Below, piece after piece: positions 7,803 through 16,999 of a DNA stretch of 64,000 nt (position 1 is its first letter; every line of letters starts with the position of its first letter). Source of the DNA: CAVVFX01 sp963747535 (GTDB taxonomy: Bacteria > Acidobacteriota > Terriglobia > Bryobacterales > Bryobacteraceae); assembly GCA_963747535.1 (NCBI GenBank), contig CAVVFX010000007.1:1-64000 (forward strand), read 5' to 3'. Below the pieces are notes generated by a model. The model saw only the letters and a list, made by a program, of their open reading frames with translations. It ran no database searches and was not told the DNA's origin. The translations under genes and the position numbers were made by a program.

Positions 7803-10800
7803 TCAGAAATAGAATTTCAGACCGATTTGAACCTGCCGACCCGTCGCGGTGCCGCTCGACAGCTTGCCGAAAGCCGGGTTGTTGCTGTTACAGGCGGTTC
7901 CGGCCTTCCCCATGCAAGTCAGCGCGGTGCTGCTGGCGGCGGGCAGGAAGAATGTCGGCGTGTTGGTCGCATTAAAAGCCTCGAACCGCAGCTGGAGAAA
8001 TTTGCGTTCGGTAAACTTGAAGTCCCGGAATATCGATGCGTCCAGATTCTTGGAGCCGGGCCCCCGCGCAGCCCGCTGCGCCGCTGTTCCATACAGCTGA
8101 ATGGGAGCGCCGGTTACGCTCGGAACGGTTCCGGGTACTGTCCAGGCGTTGGGATTGAAGTAGCCGTTCACGCCGCCATTGGGGAGAACCAGGGGTTGGC
8201 CCGGCACGGCGTTGGGCACGTTGAAAGTATTGAAAATCGGAGGAATCACGTTGGTACGAATGTCCGTTGGAAAGCCTCCGCGCAAGGTGAGAATGCCATT
8301 CAACTGCCAGTTGCCGATAATCTTTCCCATGAAGCCGCTCGATTGCCAGCGCTTCCCCGGCCCGAATGGCAGCGCGTAGTCGCCGCTCGCGCTGAAGGTC
8401 TGCGGTACGTCGATCGGCGCGACGCTCTTTTCCCGCGCGAGGTTATACGTGTCGAGCGCAATGCTGGTCCCGTTTTGGGTGTAAGAATCCGGCCCCGACC
8501 CACGGAACTCGATGTTTTTCTGAATGGTATAGTTCACCAGCAGAGCGAAGCCGCTCGAGTAGCGCTTTTCGAGATGGAAGTTGCCTGAATTATAGTTATT
8601 GGCGCCGTTGGAAAAAATTGGGATGACGGTCCCGTTGATGTTGGAGAAGGGCCGGTTCGCCTGCAGGTTGTTGCCGGACAAGGCCGCCGAGAAGGGCAAT
8701 TGATTCACGTTGACGAAATCGCTCGACAGATCGTGTCCGCGAAGGCCGCTGTAGGACGTGGACAGCAGAAGCGAATTCGATACCTGATACTCAATGTTGA
8801 AATTGTACTGATACACCATCGGGTCCGCGGCCGAGTTAAATCCAGCTGTTCGCAGGGTCGTGACATATGGGTTGCTAGCCGTAAACCCTGCAAGCGATGC
8901 GGTAGCGGGCACGATCGGAATGGGAGTGTTGATCGTAAACGGAGGAGCCACGGTATTGGTTGGGGTAATGGTCGGCTCCTGGATCACCGGGGTATTCGGG
9001 AAATTTCCCGAGAATTGGGTGACCTGTTGATTCTGATCCCGCTCGGCGTAGAAAATTCCAGCGCCGCCGCGCAGCACGAGCTTGGAGTTCACCTGCCATG
9101 CCGCTCCGACGCGAGGGCCGAAATTGTTGTGATCGCCCTGTACGATGGCGCGGCTGTAACCGTTCTGACCCGGCAGCGCGAAAGTCCCCGTTGCGATGTT
9201 GAAAAGACTACCCACATTCCGGGCATCTACGGGTTGCGTGAAAAGGTCGTAGCGGATACCCAGATTGAGAGTAAAGCTGCTCGCGATCTTCCAATCGTCC
9301 TGCACAAATCCGGAAGCGACAATGGCACGCTGGTTGCCCCAGGCCAGCATCGGGGTCCCCGAGACGTTGGTGGGGTATCCGAAGAGGTAATCGGCGTAAG
9401 GCAGTCCCGATCCCGGCGCATTCGAACTGGAAGTGAATGTGGAGGCGAAAACGAAGGCGCCGACATTTCCCACCAGTGTGTCGAATTGTTCGCGCCGAAG
9501 GTCCACGCCGGTCTTGAAGGCGTGCCGGCCGTGAGTCCAACTCAGATTGTCCGTCCACTGAAAGCGGTTTTCGATCTGAAGGTCGGGATTCCCGCCGCCC
9601 CAACCGGTGAATTCCGCGGAACCCGATACCGTTCCGGCATAAATAAACGAGATACCGGGAAAGCCCGGCGCAGGGGAGGGAACTGAAGCGATATCATTCG
9701 CCGCTGCGAATTCGCGGCCTGCCCCGGTGTTTCCTGGTGCACTGCCATTGTGGCGAACATAGCCGAACCGGAATTCGTTTACCAACGCCGGAGTGAAGAT
9801 GTGAATCTCGGATATTACGGCCTGCACGGCGTCATTGATTGCGCCTGATCCGCCTCCGATAAACCCCGGAAAGCTCCCTACCGCCGGCTGGTAGTTGTTG
9901 GCGATCGAGTATCGGGCAAACAGGTTGTCCTTGGGCGAGAGGGTTTCGTCGATGCGAAAGTCGCCCTGATCCGTGTTGGAAGAGGTTCTGGGCAAGTATA
10001 TGAAGTTCAATCCGAGGGACCCGGGCGCCCCATAATTAGGGAGCGGTATCAATGCCTCAGTGGCTACCGAACTGGCATTCATGCGGGACTGTGGAATGAC
10101 GTTGCCGGGAAGGGGAGTGGAAATCACCAGCCCGGTGGGGCCGATCATGCGCGCTGCAGGGTCATAGATCACGACGCCAGTGGAAGAAAAATCTCCGGTG
10201 CGAAGAGCCGCGGTAGGGACTTCGGTGATGGTATTGCCCGATACGCTGGCTTGCCGGGTACCCTGGTAGTCCGCGAAAAAGAAGGTCTTGTCGTGAACGA
10301 TGGGTCCACCCACCGCACCCCCGAACTGGTTTTGATGAAACGGCACTCGCTGCTGGCCTGCCGAGTTCTGAAAGAAATTGTTGGCATCGAGGTCGTCGTT
10401 GCGAAGGAATTCGAAGGCAACGCCGTGGTATTGGTTGGTCCCGCTCTTAATGGTGGCATTGATGACCGCGCCCGCGGAGTGTCCGAATTCCGCTGAGAAG
10501 GTGCTGGTCTTGACCTTGAATTCTTCTACTGCGTCGACCGAGGGCGTCAGCGCAATACCGTTCCGTCCAATCGAGGTCGCGTTGGACACCTCGTTGTCGT
10601 CGACTCCATCCAAGGTGACCTCGTTCGAGGAGAAGCGTCCACCGCCGGCGATGAAGGGGAGATTCGTACCCATGCCGAACTGAAGTGTCGTGTTGCCGGA
10701 CAGGAGTCCCAGTGCAAAGGGATTTCTACCGTTTAAGGGAAGCTCCAGGATCTGTTTATTCTGAATCACCTGACCGAGTGAGGATGTTTCGGTTTCAAGC

Positions 10801-11177
10801 GATTCAGCGACCGATGCGACCTGCACGGTTTCGTGTACCTCGCCGGGTTGCAATGTTACGTGTAGCGCCACCGTCTGGTCCACCTGGACCGTGACTTCGC
10901 CAATCGTGCTGGTCTTGAAGCCGGTAAATTCCACGGAGACCGCGTATTCACCCACTGGAAGAAAGGGTACGAGCGATTCGCCACGCTCATTGGTGGTTCC
11001 TGTCCGCAACACGCCGGTCAGGTTGTTGGTGATTTTGACAGTAGCCCCGTTGATGGGCGCGCCGCTGCTGTCGACGACCGTCACGTTGATTTTGCCGCTG
11101 GTGATTTGAGCCGGCAAAGGCCCCAGTGAGCAGACAACGAGCAGGAAGAACGCGCGAAACGTACTGGAAAAACGCAT
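7803..11177 (-). CDS. TonB-dependent receptor with carboxypeptidase-regulatory-like N-domain
   Basis: The 1124-residue outer-membrane protein starts with a signal peptide (MRFSSTFRAFFLLVVCSLG, cleavage after PAQ). A CarboxypepD_reg-like beta-sandwich follows (about 27-110, INVTVVDSSGAPINGATVKI), then a plug domain (about 120-230, with GRNPFALGLLSGNT and VTLDGVDDNEVS) and a long beta-barrel that ends in an aromatic residue (LKFYF), as barrel proteins do. This architecture is the Oar-like type that is highly expanded in Bryobacterales and thought to import oligosaccharides or peptides with TonB-ExbBD energy. The ATG at 11177 has AAGGAA just upstream. It is the first gene of an operon with the GH42 enzyme, like a reduced polysaccharide-utilisation locus. 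A GntR-type operator candidate lies 63-79 bases upstream. Confidence 0.92.
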   Translation of the reverse strand: MRFSSTFRAFFLLVVCSLGPLPAQITSGKINVTVVDSSGAPINGATVKITNNLTGVLRTGTTNERGESLVPFLPVGEYAVSVEFTGFKTSTIGEVTVQVDQTVALHVTLQPGEVHETVQVASVAESLETETSSLGQVIQNKQILELPLNGRNPFALGLLSGNTTLQFGMGTNLPFIAGGGRFSSNEVTLDGVDDNEVSNATSIGRNGIALTPSVDAVEEFKVKTSTFSAEFGHSAGAVINATIKSGTNQYHGVAFEFLRNDDLDANNFFQNSAGQQRVPFHQNQFGGAVGGPIVHDKTFFFADYQGTRQASVSGNTITEVPTAALRTGDFSSTGVVIYDPAARMIGPTGLVISTPLPGNVIPQSRMNASSVATEALIPLPNYGAPGSLGLNFIYLPRTSSNTDQGDFRIDETLSPKDNLFARYSIANNYQPAVGSFPGFIGGGSGAINDAVQAVISEIHIFTPALVNEFRFGYVRHNGSAPGNTGAGREFAAANDIASVPSPAPGFPGISFIYAGTVSGSAEFTGWGGGNPDLQIENRFQWTDNLSWTHGRHAFKTGVDLRREQFDTLVGNVGAFVFASTFTSSSNAPGSGLPYADYLFGYPTNVSGTPMLAWGNQRAIVASGFVQDDWKIASSFTLNLGIRYDLFTQPVDARNVGSLFNIATGTFALPGQNGYSRAIVQGDHNNFGPRVGAAWQVNSKLVLRGGAGIFYAERDQNQQVTQFSGNFPNTPVIQEPTITPTNTVAPPFTINTPIPIVPATASLAGFTASNPYVTTLRTAGFNSAADPMVYQYNFNIEYQVSNSLLLSTSYSGLRGHDLSSDFVNVNQLPFSAALSGNNLQANRPFSNINGTVIPIFSNGANNYNSGNFHLEKRYSSGFALLVNYTIQKNIEFRGSGPDSYTQNGTSIALDTYNLAREKSVAPIDVPQTFSASGDYALPFGPGKRWQSSGFMGKIIGNWQLNGILTLRGGFPTDIRTNVIPPIFNTFNVPNAVPGQPLVLPNGGVNGYFNPNAWTVPGTVPSVTGAPIQLYGTAAQRAARGPGSKNLDASIFRDFKFTERKFLQLRFEAFNATNTPTFFLPAASSTALTCMGKAGTACNSNNPAFGKLSSGTATGRQVQIGLKFYF

Positions 11178-11239
11178 AGTGATTCCTTTCGGACTTTGAA
11201 GGACACGTTGATGGGCGGCTGTGGCGATCAAATGTGGTC

Positions 11240-11256
11240 TATTGGTCTGACCGATA
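11240..11256 (-). promoter_or_regulatory. GntR (PdhR/FadR-type) operator candidate
   Basis: The 17-base site TATTGGTCTGACCGATA is an imperfect palindrome with only one mismatched symmetric pair apart from the centre. It contains ATTGGT-N3-ACCGAT, one base away from the ATTGGTNNNACCAAT consensus bound by PdhR-like members of the GntR/FadR family. It lies 63-79 bases before the start codon of the TonB receptor, where a promoter would be. No GntR gene is in the window. The rest of 11178-11446 shows no gene. Confidence 0.55.
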
Positions 11257-11446
11257 AGTTCTATCACAAGTACACCCATGTGTCAAGAACAAGACAGTTG
11301 ATGCGTCCTCTCAGGCCGCGGTCCCGGAACTCTTGCCGAGACGTTTTTCGGCGCGCAAGGCGGGCTTCGCGAAGAGTTGGGACGCGGCATGCTGAGAGCG
11401 TGCGCCACAGTATTCAGTCCGGCCGCGGTCCAATGGGTCTGAAAAC

Positions 11447-11842
11447 TTACCCGGCAGCCTTGTCTGCCAGGCCTTCAACCACCGCAATATTCTGTAACAG
11501 TTCAAGCGGCAATCCGTGCCGTGTCTGAAGGTAGGCTGGGGAATTGTACGAGACCCGGACCTTACTATCCGCATCCTCCCAAACCAGGATTTTTAGCGGG
11601 AGATCGATCGCAATACTGGGAGACGCGATCATGAGGGGAGTTCCGGCTTTCGGATTGCCGAAGATGAGGAGCTTGGTGGGGCGCATGTGCATGCCTGCTT
11701 TTTCCGCCTCACCGCTGTGATCGACCAGCGCGAAAAGTTTCACTCCCTTTGCCTGCAAGATTCCTTCAAGGGTCTTAACTGTCTGGTCCACTGACTGATG
11801 GCTCGGGATGGTTACGATCCCGTTGTTTGAACCCGGTGTCAT
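11447..11842 (-). CDS. DUF302 family protein
   Basis: The 131-residue protein matches DUF302 over most of its length: SVDQTVKTLEGILQAKGVKLFALVDHSGEA split across residues 17-46, then PTKLLIFGNPKAGTPLM (about 55-71) and LPLKILVWEDADSKVRVSYN, ending with the typical helical tail. DUF302 proteins are small alpha/beta proteins of unknown function; several occur near redox or thiosulfate-related genes. No signal peptide is visible. The ATG is preceded by AAGGAGAG. It lies downstream of the cytidylate-kinase-like gene's opposite end, with 45 bases between them in the same direction, so co-transcription is possible. Confidence 0.88.
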   Translation of the reverse strand: MTPGSNNGIVTIPSHQSVDQTVKTLEGILQAKGVKLFALVDHSGEAEKAGMHMRPTKLLIFGNPKAGTPLMIASPSIAIDLPLKILVWEDADSKVRVSYNSPAYLQTRHGLPLELLQNIAVVEGLADKAAG

Positions 11843-11887
11843 GGATCTCTCCTTAACTTCAGCAACATGTGCCTCACCTGCCTCGGA

Positions 11888-12508
11888 TCAGGTCTTCTGA
11901 AACGCCTCGATCCCGCTGAGGATCGTCTCGACGACGGCTTCGTCGCCTACCCTGGTGTTGATCATGAGATCAAATAAGTGCCGCGCCGGCCACTCCACTC
12001 CGAAGTATTGTTTTATATACGCCGCGCGGTCGCGGTCTACGGTTTCCGCCAGCTCGACCGCTTCCTCCTCGCTCTTGCCCGTACTCTGCAACCGGTGCAC
12101 CTTCTCATCGATGGGGGCGTAGAGAAAAACGTGAAAGGTGTCGGGATCATCGCGGAGATAATACGCCGAGCCGCGTCCCAGGATAACCGAATTACCCTCC
12201 GTGGCCGCCTTCATAACCACTCGCTGGGCGACCTCGCGGACGCAATCGGCGTCGACCATTTTCAGCCGCGGTGCGTTCAGACTGCCTTCAAAGCTGCCTC
12301 GCATGAAAGCCTTGAAAAGGCGATAATACAGGGGATCCTTTCGCTCCTCATGCTCCTCGACCGCCCGGCAATCGCAATCCATCAGGCGGGCGATCTGGTC
12401 AGTGAGCAGATGGTCCCATAACTTCCACCCGAGCCGCTCGGCTACCTTCCGGGCAATATCGGCGCCGCCGCAACCATACTCCCGTTCAATCGTTATCACT
12501 CGGACCAT
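11888..12508 (-). CDS. cytidylate kinase-like family protein
   Basis: The 206-residue protein belongs to the cytidylate-kinase-like P-loop family (Pfam Cytidylate_kin2). The N-terminus VITIEREYGCGGADIARKVA holds the modified P-loop of this family (GCGGADIA in place of GxGxGKS), followed by LGWKLWDHLLTDQIA. The central NSVILGRGSAYYLRD is the family's second conserved block, and the C-terminal half contains the LID-like EEEAVELAETVDRDRAAYIK and VEWPARHLFDLMINT. It is about the usual size. True CMP kinase activity is doubtful because essential genes of this function are shorter and differ in sequence; many members sit near transport or stress genes. It precedes the DUF302 gene and follows the efflux operon with a 19-base gap. 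Confidence 0.82.
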   Translation of the reverse strand: MVRVITIEREYGCGGADIARKVAERLGWKLWDHLLTDQIARLMDCDCRAVEEHEERKDPLYYRLFKAFMRGSFEGSLNAPRLKMVDADCVREVAQRVVMKAATEGNSVILGRGSAYYLRDDPDTFHVFLYAPIDEKVHRLQSTGKSEEEAVELAETVDRDRAAYIKQYFGVEWPARHLFDLMINTRVGDEAVVETILSGIEAFQKT

Positions 12509-12527
12509 AATCGTCCCTCAAACAAGA

Positions 12528-14156
12528 CTACTCCACCACAATTTCCCGGCCCGCGCGGGGGTCGTTCTTCTTGACGATGAACGCGAGCAAAAACATAATG
12601 CTCGCGCCGATAGCGAGCAACATATAGGTATCAATGTACGCCAAGGTCTGCGCCTGCGCCTGCATGGATTGGTAGATCAGCCCATAGGCGTGCGTCTGGG
12701 CATCGGCTGCGCTGATCCCGGAATGCACAAGCTGCTGACTCAGGCCGCTCACCTGGTTGCGCAGCGCCGGATCCAAATCAGTGGTGTGCTGCGACAGCAT
12801 GGACTGATGAACCTGCGCCCCGCGCGCCAGCAGCGTGGTCACCATGGAAGTCCCGACACCGCTGCCGATATTGCGCATGAAATTCACCATGCCCGCTACG
12901 CTGTTGCCTTTCTCGCGCGGTGTTTCGGCGTAGGCGATCAGCGTAGTGGGCACGAACAGGAAGCCCAAGCCCGCCGACTGCGCCACCCGTAGCCACATGG
13001 CGGATTGGAAGCTCATCTGTAAGTCCATCCGCATAGTGGAATAAAACATGGCGCAGGCGAGCAACAGCCACCCAAAAGCCACAATATATTTCGCCGGGAA
13101 TTTCGTTGTGAGCTGTCCCATGATGGGCATTTCGATGAGCAGCAGAACCCCGCTCGCGGAAAGAACCAGCCCGGCCGAAAGCGCCGTGTAGCCCAAGAGC
13201 GTCTGGAGAAACTGGGGCATCATCACGAGACTGCTGAATAACATGATACCGAGCATGAACATCATGAGATTGGCGCTCGCAAAACTGAAGTACTTGAACA
13301 GACGGACATCGATGATGGGCTGCGGAAAGTGCCACTCCCAGACCACGAGGGAAACCAGGCAGGTGGCCGAGATGGCGATAAGGGTAATGATGAAACGAGA
13401 ACCGAACCAATCGTCTTCCTGGCCCTTGTCGAGCAGGATCTGGAGAGCGCCGACGCCTAGCGCGAGCAGCGCTATGCCAAGGTAATCCACGCGCACGACG
13501 GCTCCCGCTACGCGTTTCAGGTAGGGCGGATCCTCCACCATGCGGTACGCCAGGAACATCACCAGCAGTCCAACCGGGAGATTGATATAGAAGATCCAGC
13601 GCCACGAGTAGCTATCGGTGATCCAGCCGCCGAGTGTCGGGCCGATGGTCGGCGCCGTTACAGCGGTGATTCCGTACAAGGCGAAGGCGAGGCCCCGCTG
13701 TTGCGGCGGGAAGATGTCGGCCAGAATGGCTTGGGCCATGGGCTGGAGTCCGCCTCCGCCCACACCCTGCATGACGCGGAACAGAATCAACGCCCCGAGG
13801 CTTGGCGCCGCGCCGCACAACATCGAACTGAGCGTAAAGAGGAAGATGCACAGGAGGAAAAAGCGCTTTCGCCCGAACAGGCCCGCGAGCCAGCCGCCCA
13901 TGGGAAGAACAATGGCGTTGGACGCAAGATACGAAGTGAGGACCCAGGTGCTTTCATCGTTGCTGGCGCCCAGGTCACCGGCGAGGTGCGGCAGCGCCAC
14001 GTTGGCGATGCTGGTGTCGAGTACTTCCATGAACGCCGCCATGGCCACCACGACAGCTATTGCCCAGGGATTGAACTTGGGCTTCCAGGGTGCTTCCGCC
14101 GCTGCCGGTGTAGCGGCCGTCGCGTCGATTTCTTCCGCCCTTGGCGCTTCAGCCAT
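12528..14156 (-). CDS. DHA2-family MFS drug efflux permease (EmrB-type)
   Basis: The 542-residue inner-membrane protein has fourteen predicted helices and the DHA2 hallmarks: MEVLDTSIANVALPHLAGDL in helix 1 (motif D1), GWLAGLFGRKRFFL after helix 2 (motif A), RVMQGVGGGGLQPMAQAIL (motif B) and GPTLGGWITDSYSWRWIF in helix 5 (motif C of antiporters). Such permeases exchange protons for amphipathic drugs and pass them to a periplasmic adaptor. It is the last gene of a three-gene unit with the adaptor at 14172-15446 (15 bases upstream) and the outer-membrane factor at 15448-16821. Together they would form a tripartite EmrAB-TolC-type pump. Substrates cannot be predicted. Confidence 0.93.
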   Translation of the reverse strand: MAEAPRAEEIDATAATPAAAEAPWKPKFNPWAIAVVVAMAAFMEVLDTSIANVALPHLAGDLGASNDESTWVLTSYLASNAIVLPMGGWLAGLFGRKRFFLLCIFLFTLSSMLCGAAPSLGALILFRVMQGVGGGGLQPMAQAILADIFPPQQRGLAFALYGITAVTAPTIGPTLGGWITDSYSWRWIFYINLPVGLLVMFLAYRMVEDPPYLKRVAGAVVRVDYLGIALLALGVGALQILLDKGQEDDWFGSRFIITLIAISATCLVSLVVWEWHFPQPIIDVRLFKYFSFASANLMMFMLGIMLFSSLVMMPQFLQTLLGYTALSAGLVLSASGVLLLIEMPIMGQLTTKFPAKYIVAFGWLLLACAMFYSTMRMDLQMSFQSAMWLRVAQSAGLGFLFVPTTLIAYAETPREKGNSVAGMVNFMRNIGSGVGTSMVTTLLARGAQVHQSMLSQHTTDLDPALRNQVSGLSQQLVHSGISAADAQTHAYGLIYQSMQAQAQTLAYIDTYMLLAIGASIMFLLAFIVKKNDPRAGREIVVE

Positions 14157-14171
14157 ACATCTTCTCGGTCG

Positions 14172-15446
14172 TTAATCGACCAGGTAGACTTTGGGATCGA
14201 CCGACATGCCGGGACGCAGCCGGTGGTCACTGTTTTGACCTGGATCGAGGTCGATGCGGACCGGAACCCGCTGCACCACCTTCACGTAATTGCCAGTCGC
14301 ATTCTCGGGCGGCAGCAAGCTAAGACGCGAGCCGGCAGCGCCGCCAATGCCCGTAACGTGACCCGAGTATTCGCGCCCGTAAGCATCCACGCTGAACCGC
14401 ACCCTCTGGCCCGGCTTCATCCTCTTGAGTTGTGTCTCCTTGAAATCCGCGGTCACCCAAATGTCATCGAGCGGAACCACGATCAGGAGTTGCTGCCCCG
14501 GCGACACGTTTTGGCCGACCTCCACGGTTTTCCTATCAACGACGCCCCCTACGGGCGCGACGATCGTGCAATAGCTCAGGTTGAGCCGGGCCTGGTCGAG
14601 CAACGCCTTCTGTTGCGCCACTTTCGCTGCCGAAGACTGGGCTTTGAACCGGCTCACAGCCACCTGCTGGGGCGCCGTCAGGGCTGCGCGAATGGAGGAT
14701 TCCGCCTGCTCGATTCTCGCGTCGGCCTGTTGAATGGCTGTTTCGGCGACGGTTACGTTCTGCCTCGCCTCATTGACCGACGCTGTCCGGGCAGCCAGCG
14801 TGGCTTTGGCCGCGGCAGCCGTTTGGACAGCTTGATCGTATATCTGCTCAGAAATCTCGTCCTTGGTGACAAGTTGCTGGTAGCGGCCCACATCATCCGA
14901 CGCCTTCTTATAGTTAGCCTCGGCCTCACGCACCTGCGCCTCCGCGGTTTCCAGGCGTGCTTGCGCTGCATTGAGCTGTCGTCGTGCTCCGGTCAGCCCG
15001 GCGCCCACGTCCGCACGCAGCGACCGCGCGGTTTGCAGCGTGCTTTCGGTATTGATCGAAGTGATGGGGACGTCGGTCTGTGAACTTCCCAGCGCAGCTT
15101 CCGCGTCGGCGAGATCTGCCTCAGCCTTCGCCACCGCTACTTGAAAGTCGCGAGGGTCGATTTTCACGAGCACATCGCCTTTCTTGACGATCTGCTGGTC
15201 CTCAACCAGTACCTCATTCACCTGGCCGTTGATGCGCGCGCTGATGGCATTCAGGTGACCGTCGATTTGCGCATCATCGGTGGATTCGTAGGTGCCAAAG
15301 TATTGCCACAGGAAATAGCCGCCGGTCACGAGAGCAATCAACAGCAAAACCGGTACGATAATACGGGCCACGCGCCGCCGTGGACGCCTCGTCAGACGTG
15401 GCGAAGTGGGTTCGATTTTCTTTTCCGCTACCGTTGCGTCAGGCAT
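14172..15446 (-). CDS. HlyD-family membrane fusion protein (EmrA-type)
   Basis: The 424-residue adaptor has a short cytosolic, Arg-rich N-terminus followed by one membrane anchor (IIVPVLLLIALVTGGYFLW, about 29-47). Next come the biotinyl/lipoyl-like half motif (TDDAQIDGHLNAISARINGQ), a long periplasmic coiled coil (about 115-255), the second lipoyl half (CTIVAPVGGVVDRKTVEVGQ) and a beta-barrel domain (VPLDDIWVTADFKETQL). This is the EmrA/HlyD_D23 layout. It links the MFS permease to the outer-membrane channel. It starts one base after the stop of the TolC-like gene, so translation is coupled. Confidence 0.93.
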   Translation of the reverse strand: MPDATVAEKKIEPTSPRLTRRPRRRVARIIVPVLLLIALVTGGYFLWQYFGTYESTDDAQIDGHLNAISARINGQVNEVLVEDQQIVKKGDVLVKIDPRDFQVAVAKAEADLADAEAALGSSQTDVPITSINTESTLQTARSLRADVGAGLTGARRQLNAAQARLETAEAQVREAEANYKKASDDVGRYQQLVTKDEISEQIYDQAVQTAAAAKATLAARTASVNEARQNVTVAETAIQQADARIEQAESSIRAALTAPQQVAVSRFKAQSSAAKVAQQKALLDQARLNLSYCTIVAPVGGVVDRKTVEVGQNVSPGQQLLIVVPLDDIWVTADFKETQLKRMKPGQRVRFSVDAYGREYSGHVTGIGGAAGSRLSLLPPENATGNYVKVVQRVPVRIDLDPGQNSDHRLRPGMSVDPKVYLVD

Positions 15447-15447
15447 C

Positions 15448-16821
15448 TCACTTTACCTCGATGAACCTCTTCATCCCCTGTTCCGCGATGCCTAGCGCGC
15501 GCGCCAGGGCTGCCTTCGCCACATTATGGGCGAATAAAGCAGAAATGATACTGTCGTTGGCACTCGCCACCGACTCCTGCGCCTGGACTACCTCGATGGT
15601 GTCGGCAACCCCTGCTTTAAAGCGGTCCCGGGCCTGCTCCAGCGTCTGGGTCGCCAACGCCAGGTTATCGTTTGCGACCGCGACCTGATCCGACGCCGTC
15701 CGGATGTCGAGGAAGGCAGCCCGTACCTGAAAATCAATCTGGCCGCCCAGATCGGCGAGCTCGTCGGAGCGCTGCTTCAGCGTCGCTCTGGCTTGTTCCA
15801 CATCGCTGCGGATGCGGCCGCCGTTGAAGATATTGAAATTGAGCGCGCCCGTCAGCAAGAAGACTCCGTGCGAGTTGTTGAGCGTGATTCCGGCATCTCC
15901 GTAGTACCCGTTCAGATCGACCGTGGGATACCACTGCGCCTGGGCAGCTTTCACTGCCTCCTTTGCCGCGTCCACCAGTTTCCTCGCGCTCTGGTAGTCC
16001 GGCCGTTGAGCCAGAGCGGTCCGCAACGCCTCATCCTGTGTGAGTCCGGCGAGCGGCGCAAATGGCACGCTGTCGGCGAGATTGAAGACCTGGCCAGGAG
16101 GCAGGCCAATGACCCTTGCGAGCGACAGCTTGTCTTTGTCGAAGAGGTTTTGTTGCGCTAGCAACCGCTGTTGCTGCGTTTTCAATTCCACCTGTGCCCG
16201 CAGTACATCGATCCCCGGCGACGTCCCGGCGCGCCTTTGATCCACCGCGCGGGTATAGATTGCCTGCGCAGTATCCACCTGCGCCTGAATCGACGTCACC
16301 CGCGAGGCGTCGGCGATGATCTGCAGGTAGGCGTTCGTCACCCCTTGCACGACGAGGTCGCGCGCATCCTGGACCGAAAGCCTCGCCGACTCCTCATTGG
16401 CCTTCGCCGAGCTCAGATTCTTCCTCGCACTCCAATCGAAAACCTTAGCCGACACGCTCGCCTGTGCAGTTATGTAGGAGAACGGTCCCACAATCGTAGG
16501 GACACCCGGGAAGCTGATCCCGAGTGTTGCCAGGCTGAGCTGCTGCTCAGTCTCCGCCAGCGATCCGGTCACTTGAGGCAGGAGCGCCGACAGCGCGCGA
16601 GTCCGTTCCGCGCGCACGGTCAAGCTGGTGGTGTCGCGAGTCAGCAGGCCGAGATTCGTCTGCAGGCCGCGCTGAATCGCTCCGTCAAGTTTCAATTCGA
16701 GCGGGGTAGGCGATGGAATCCCGCTCGGAACGCTTCCCTGGAACTGCACGCTCTGCTGGCCAAGCAGCAGAGAAGCGAAAACAAAGGCGAAGCCGCCAAC
16801 TGGATGGCAAGGTCTGCGCAC
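15448..16821 (-). CDS. TolC-family outer membrane efflux protein
   Basis: The protein of about 457 residues has a signal-like N-terminus (GGFAFVFASLLLGQQ) and two OEP repeats: helical pairs at about 60-240 and 265-440, with KVFDWSARKNLSSAKANEES and FNIFNGGRIRSDVEQARATL, the typical tunnel helices preceded by strands. It forms the trimeric outer-membrane channel of the pump. It is the first gene of the operon with the adaptor and permease. The start is uncertain: GTG at 16821 gives a clean signal peptide but has no close Shine-Dalgarno sequence, GTG at 16863 is an alternative, and the open frame reaches 16941. Confidence 0.88.
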   Translation of the reverse strand: MRRPCHPVGGFAFVFASLLLGQQSVQFQGSVPSGIPSPTPLELKLDGAIQRGLQTNLGLLTRDTTSLTVRAERTRALSALLPQVTGSLAETEQQLSLATLGISFPGVPTIVGPFSYITAQASVSAKVFDWSARKNLSSAKANEESARLSVQDARDLVVQGVTNAYLQIIADASRVTSIQAQVDTAQAIYTRAVDQRRAGTSPGIDVLRAQVELKTQQQRLLAQQNLFDKDKLSLARVIGLPPGQVFNLADSVPFAPLAGLTQDEALRTALAQRPDYQSARKLVDAAKEAVKAAQAQWYPTVDLNGYYGDAGITLNNSHGVFLLTGALNFNIFNGGRIRSDVEQARATLKQRSDELADLGGQIDFQVRAAFLDIRTASDQVAVANDNLALATQTLEQARDRFKAGVADTIEVVQAQESVASANDSIISALFAHNVAKAALARALGIAEQGMKRFIEVK

Positions 16822-16999
16822 TTTTAGATGGATTCGCCTCCATGGTGGATGGATTCGCGCCACTTCCTTTCTTTCGAGAACCTTCGTCCGCGACGGCGGG
16901 TGTGCCGGCCCAAGAAGTGCCGCGCGGTCCGCGGCCGACACTCAGGTCGGCTCGTTTAATTCTGAGAGTTCCAGGTGTGCCGTGATACTAATCTGGTAA

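Noticed and set aside
8700..9686. 328-codon plus-strand open frame
   Set aside because: It is antisense to the TonB receptor and has no recognisable domain.
13701..15083. 460-codon plus-strand open frame opposite the efflux genes
   Set aside because: It runs antisense to two clear efflux genes, is rich in Arg and His and has no family motif. High GC content makes such long antisense frames common.
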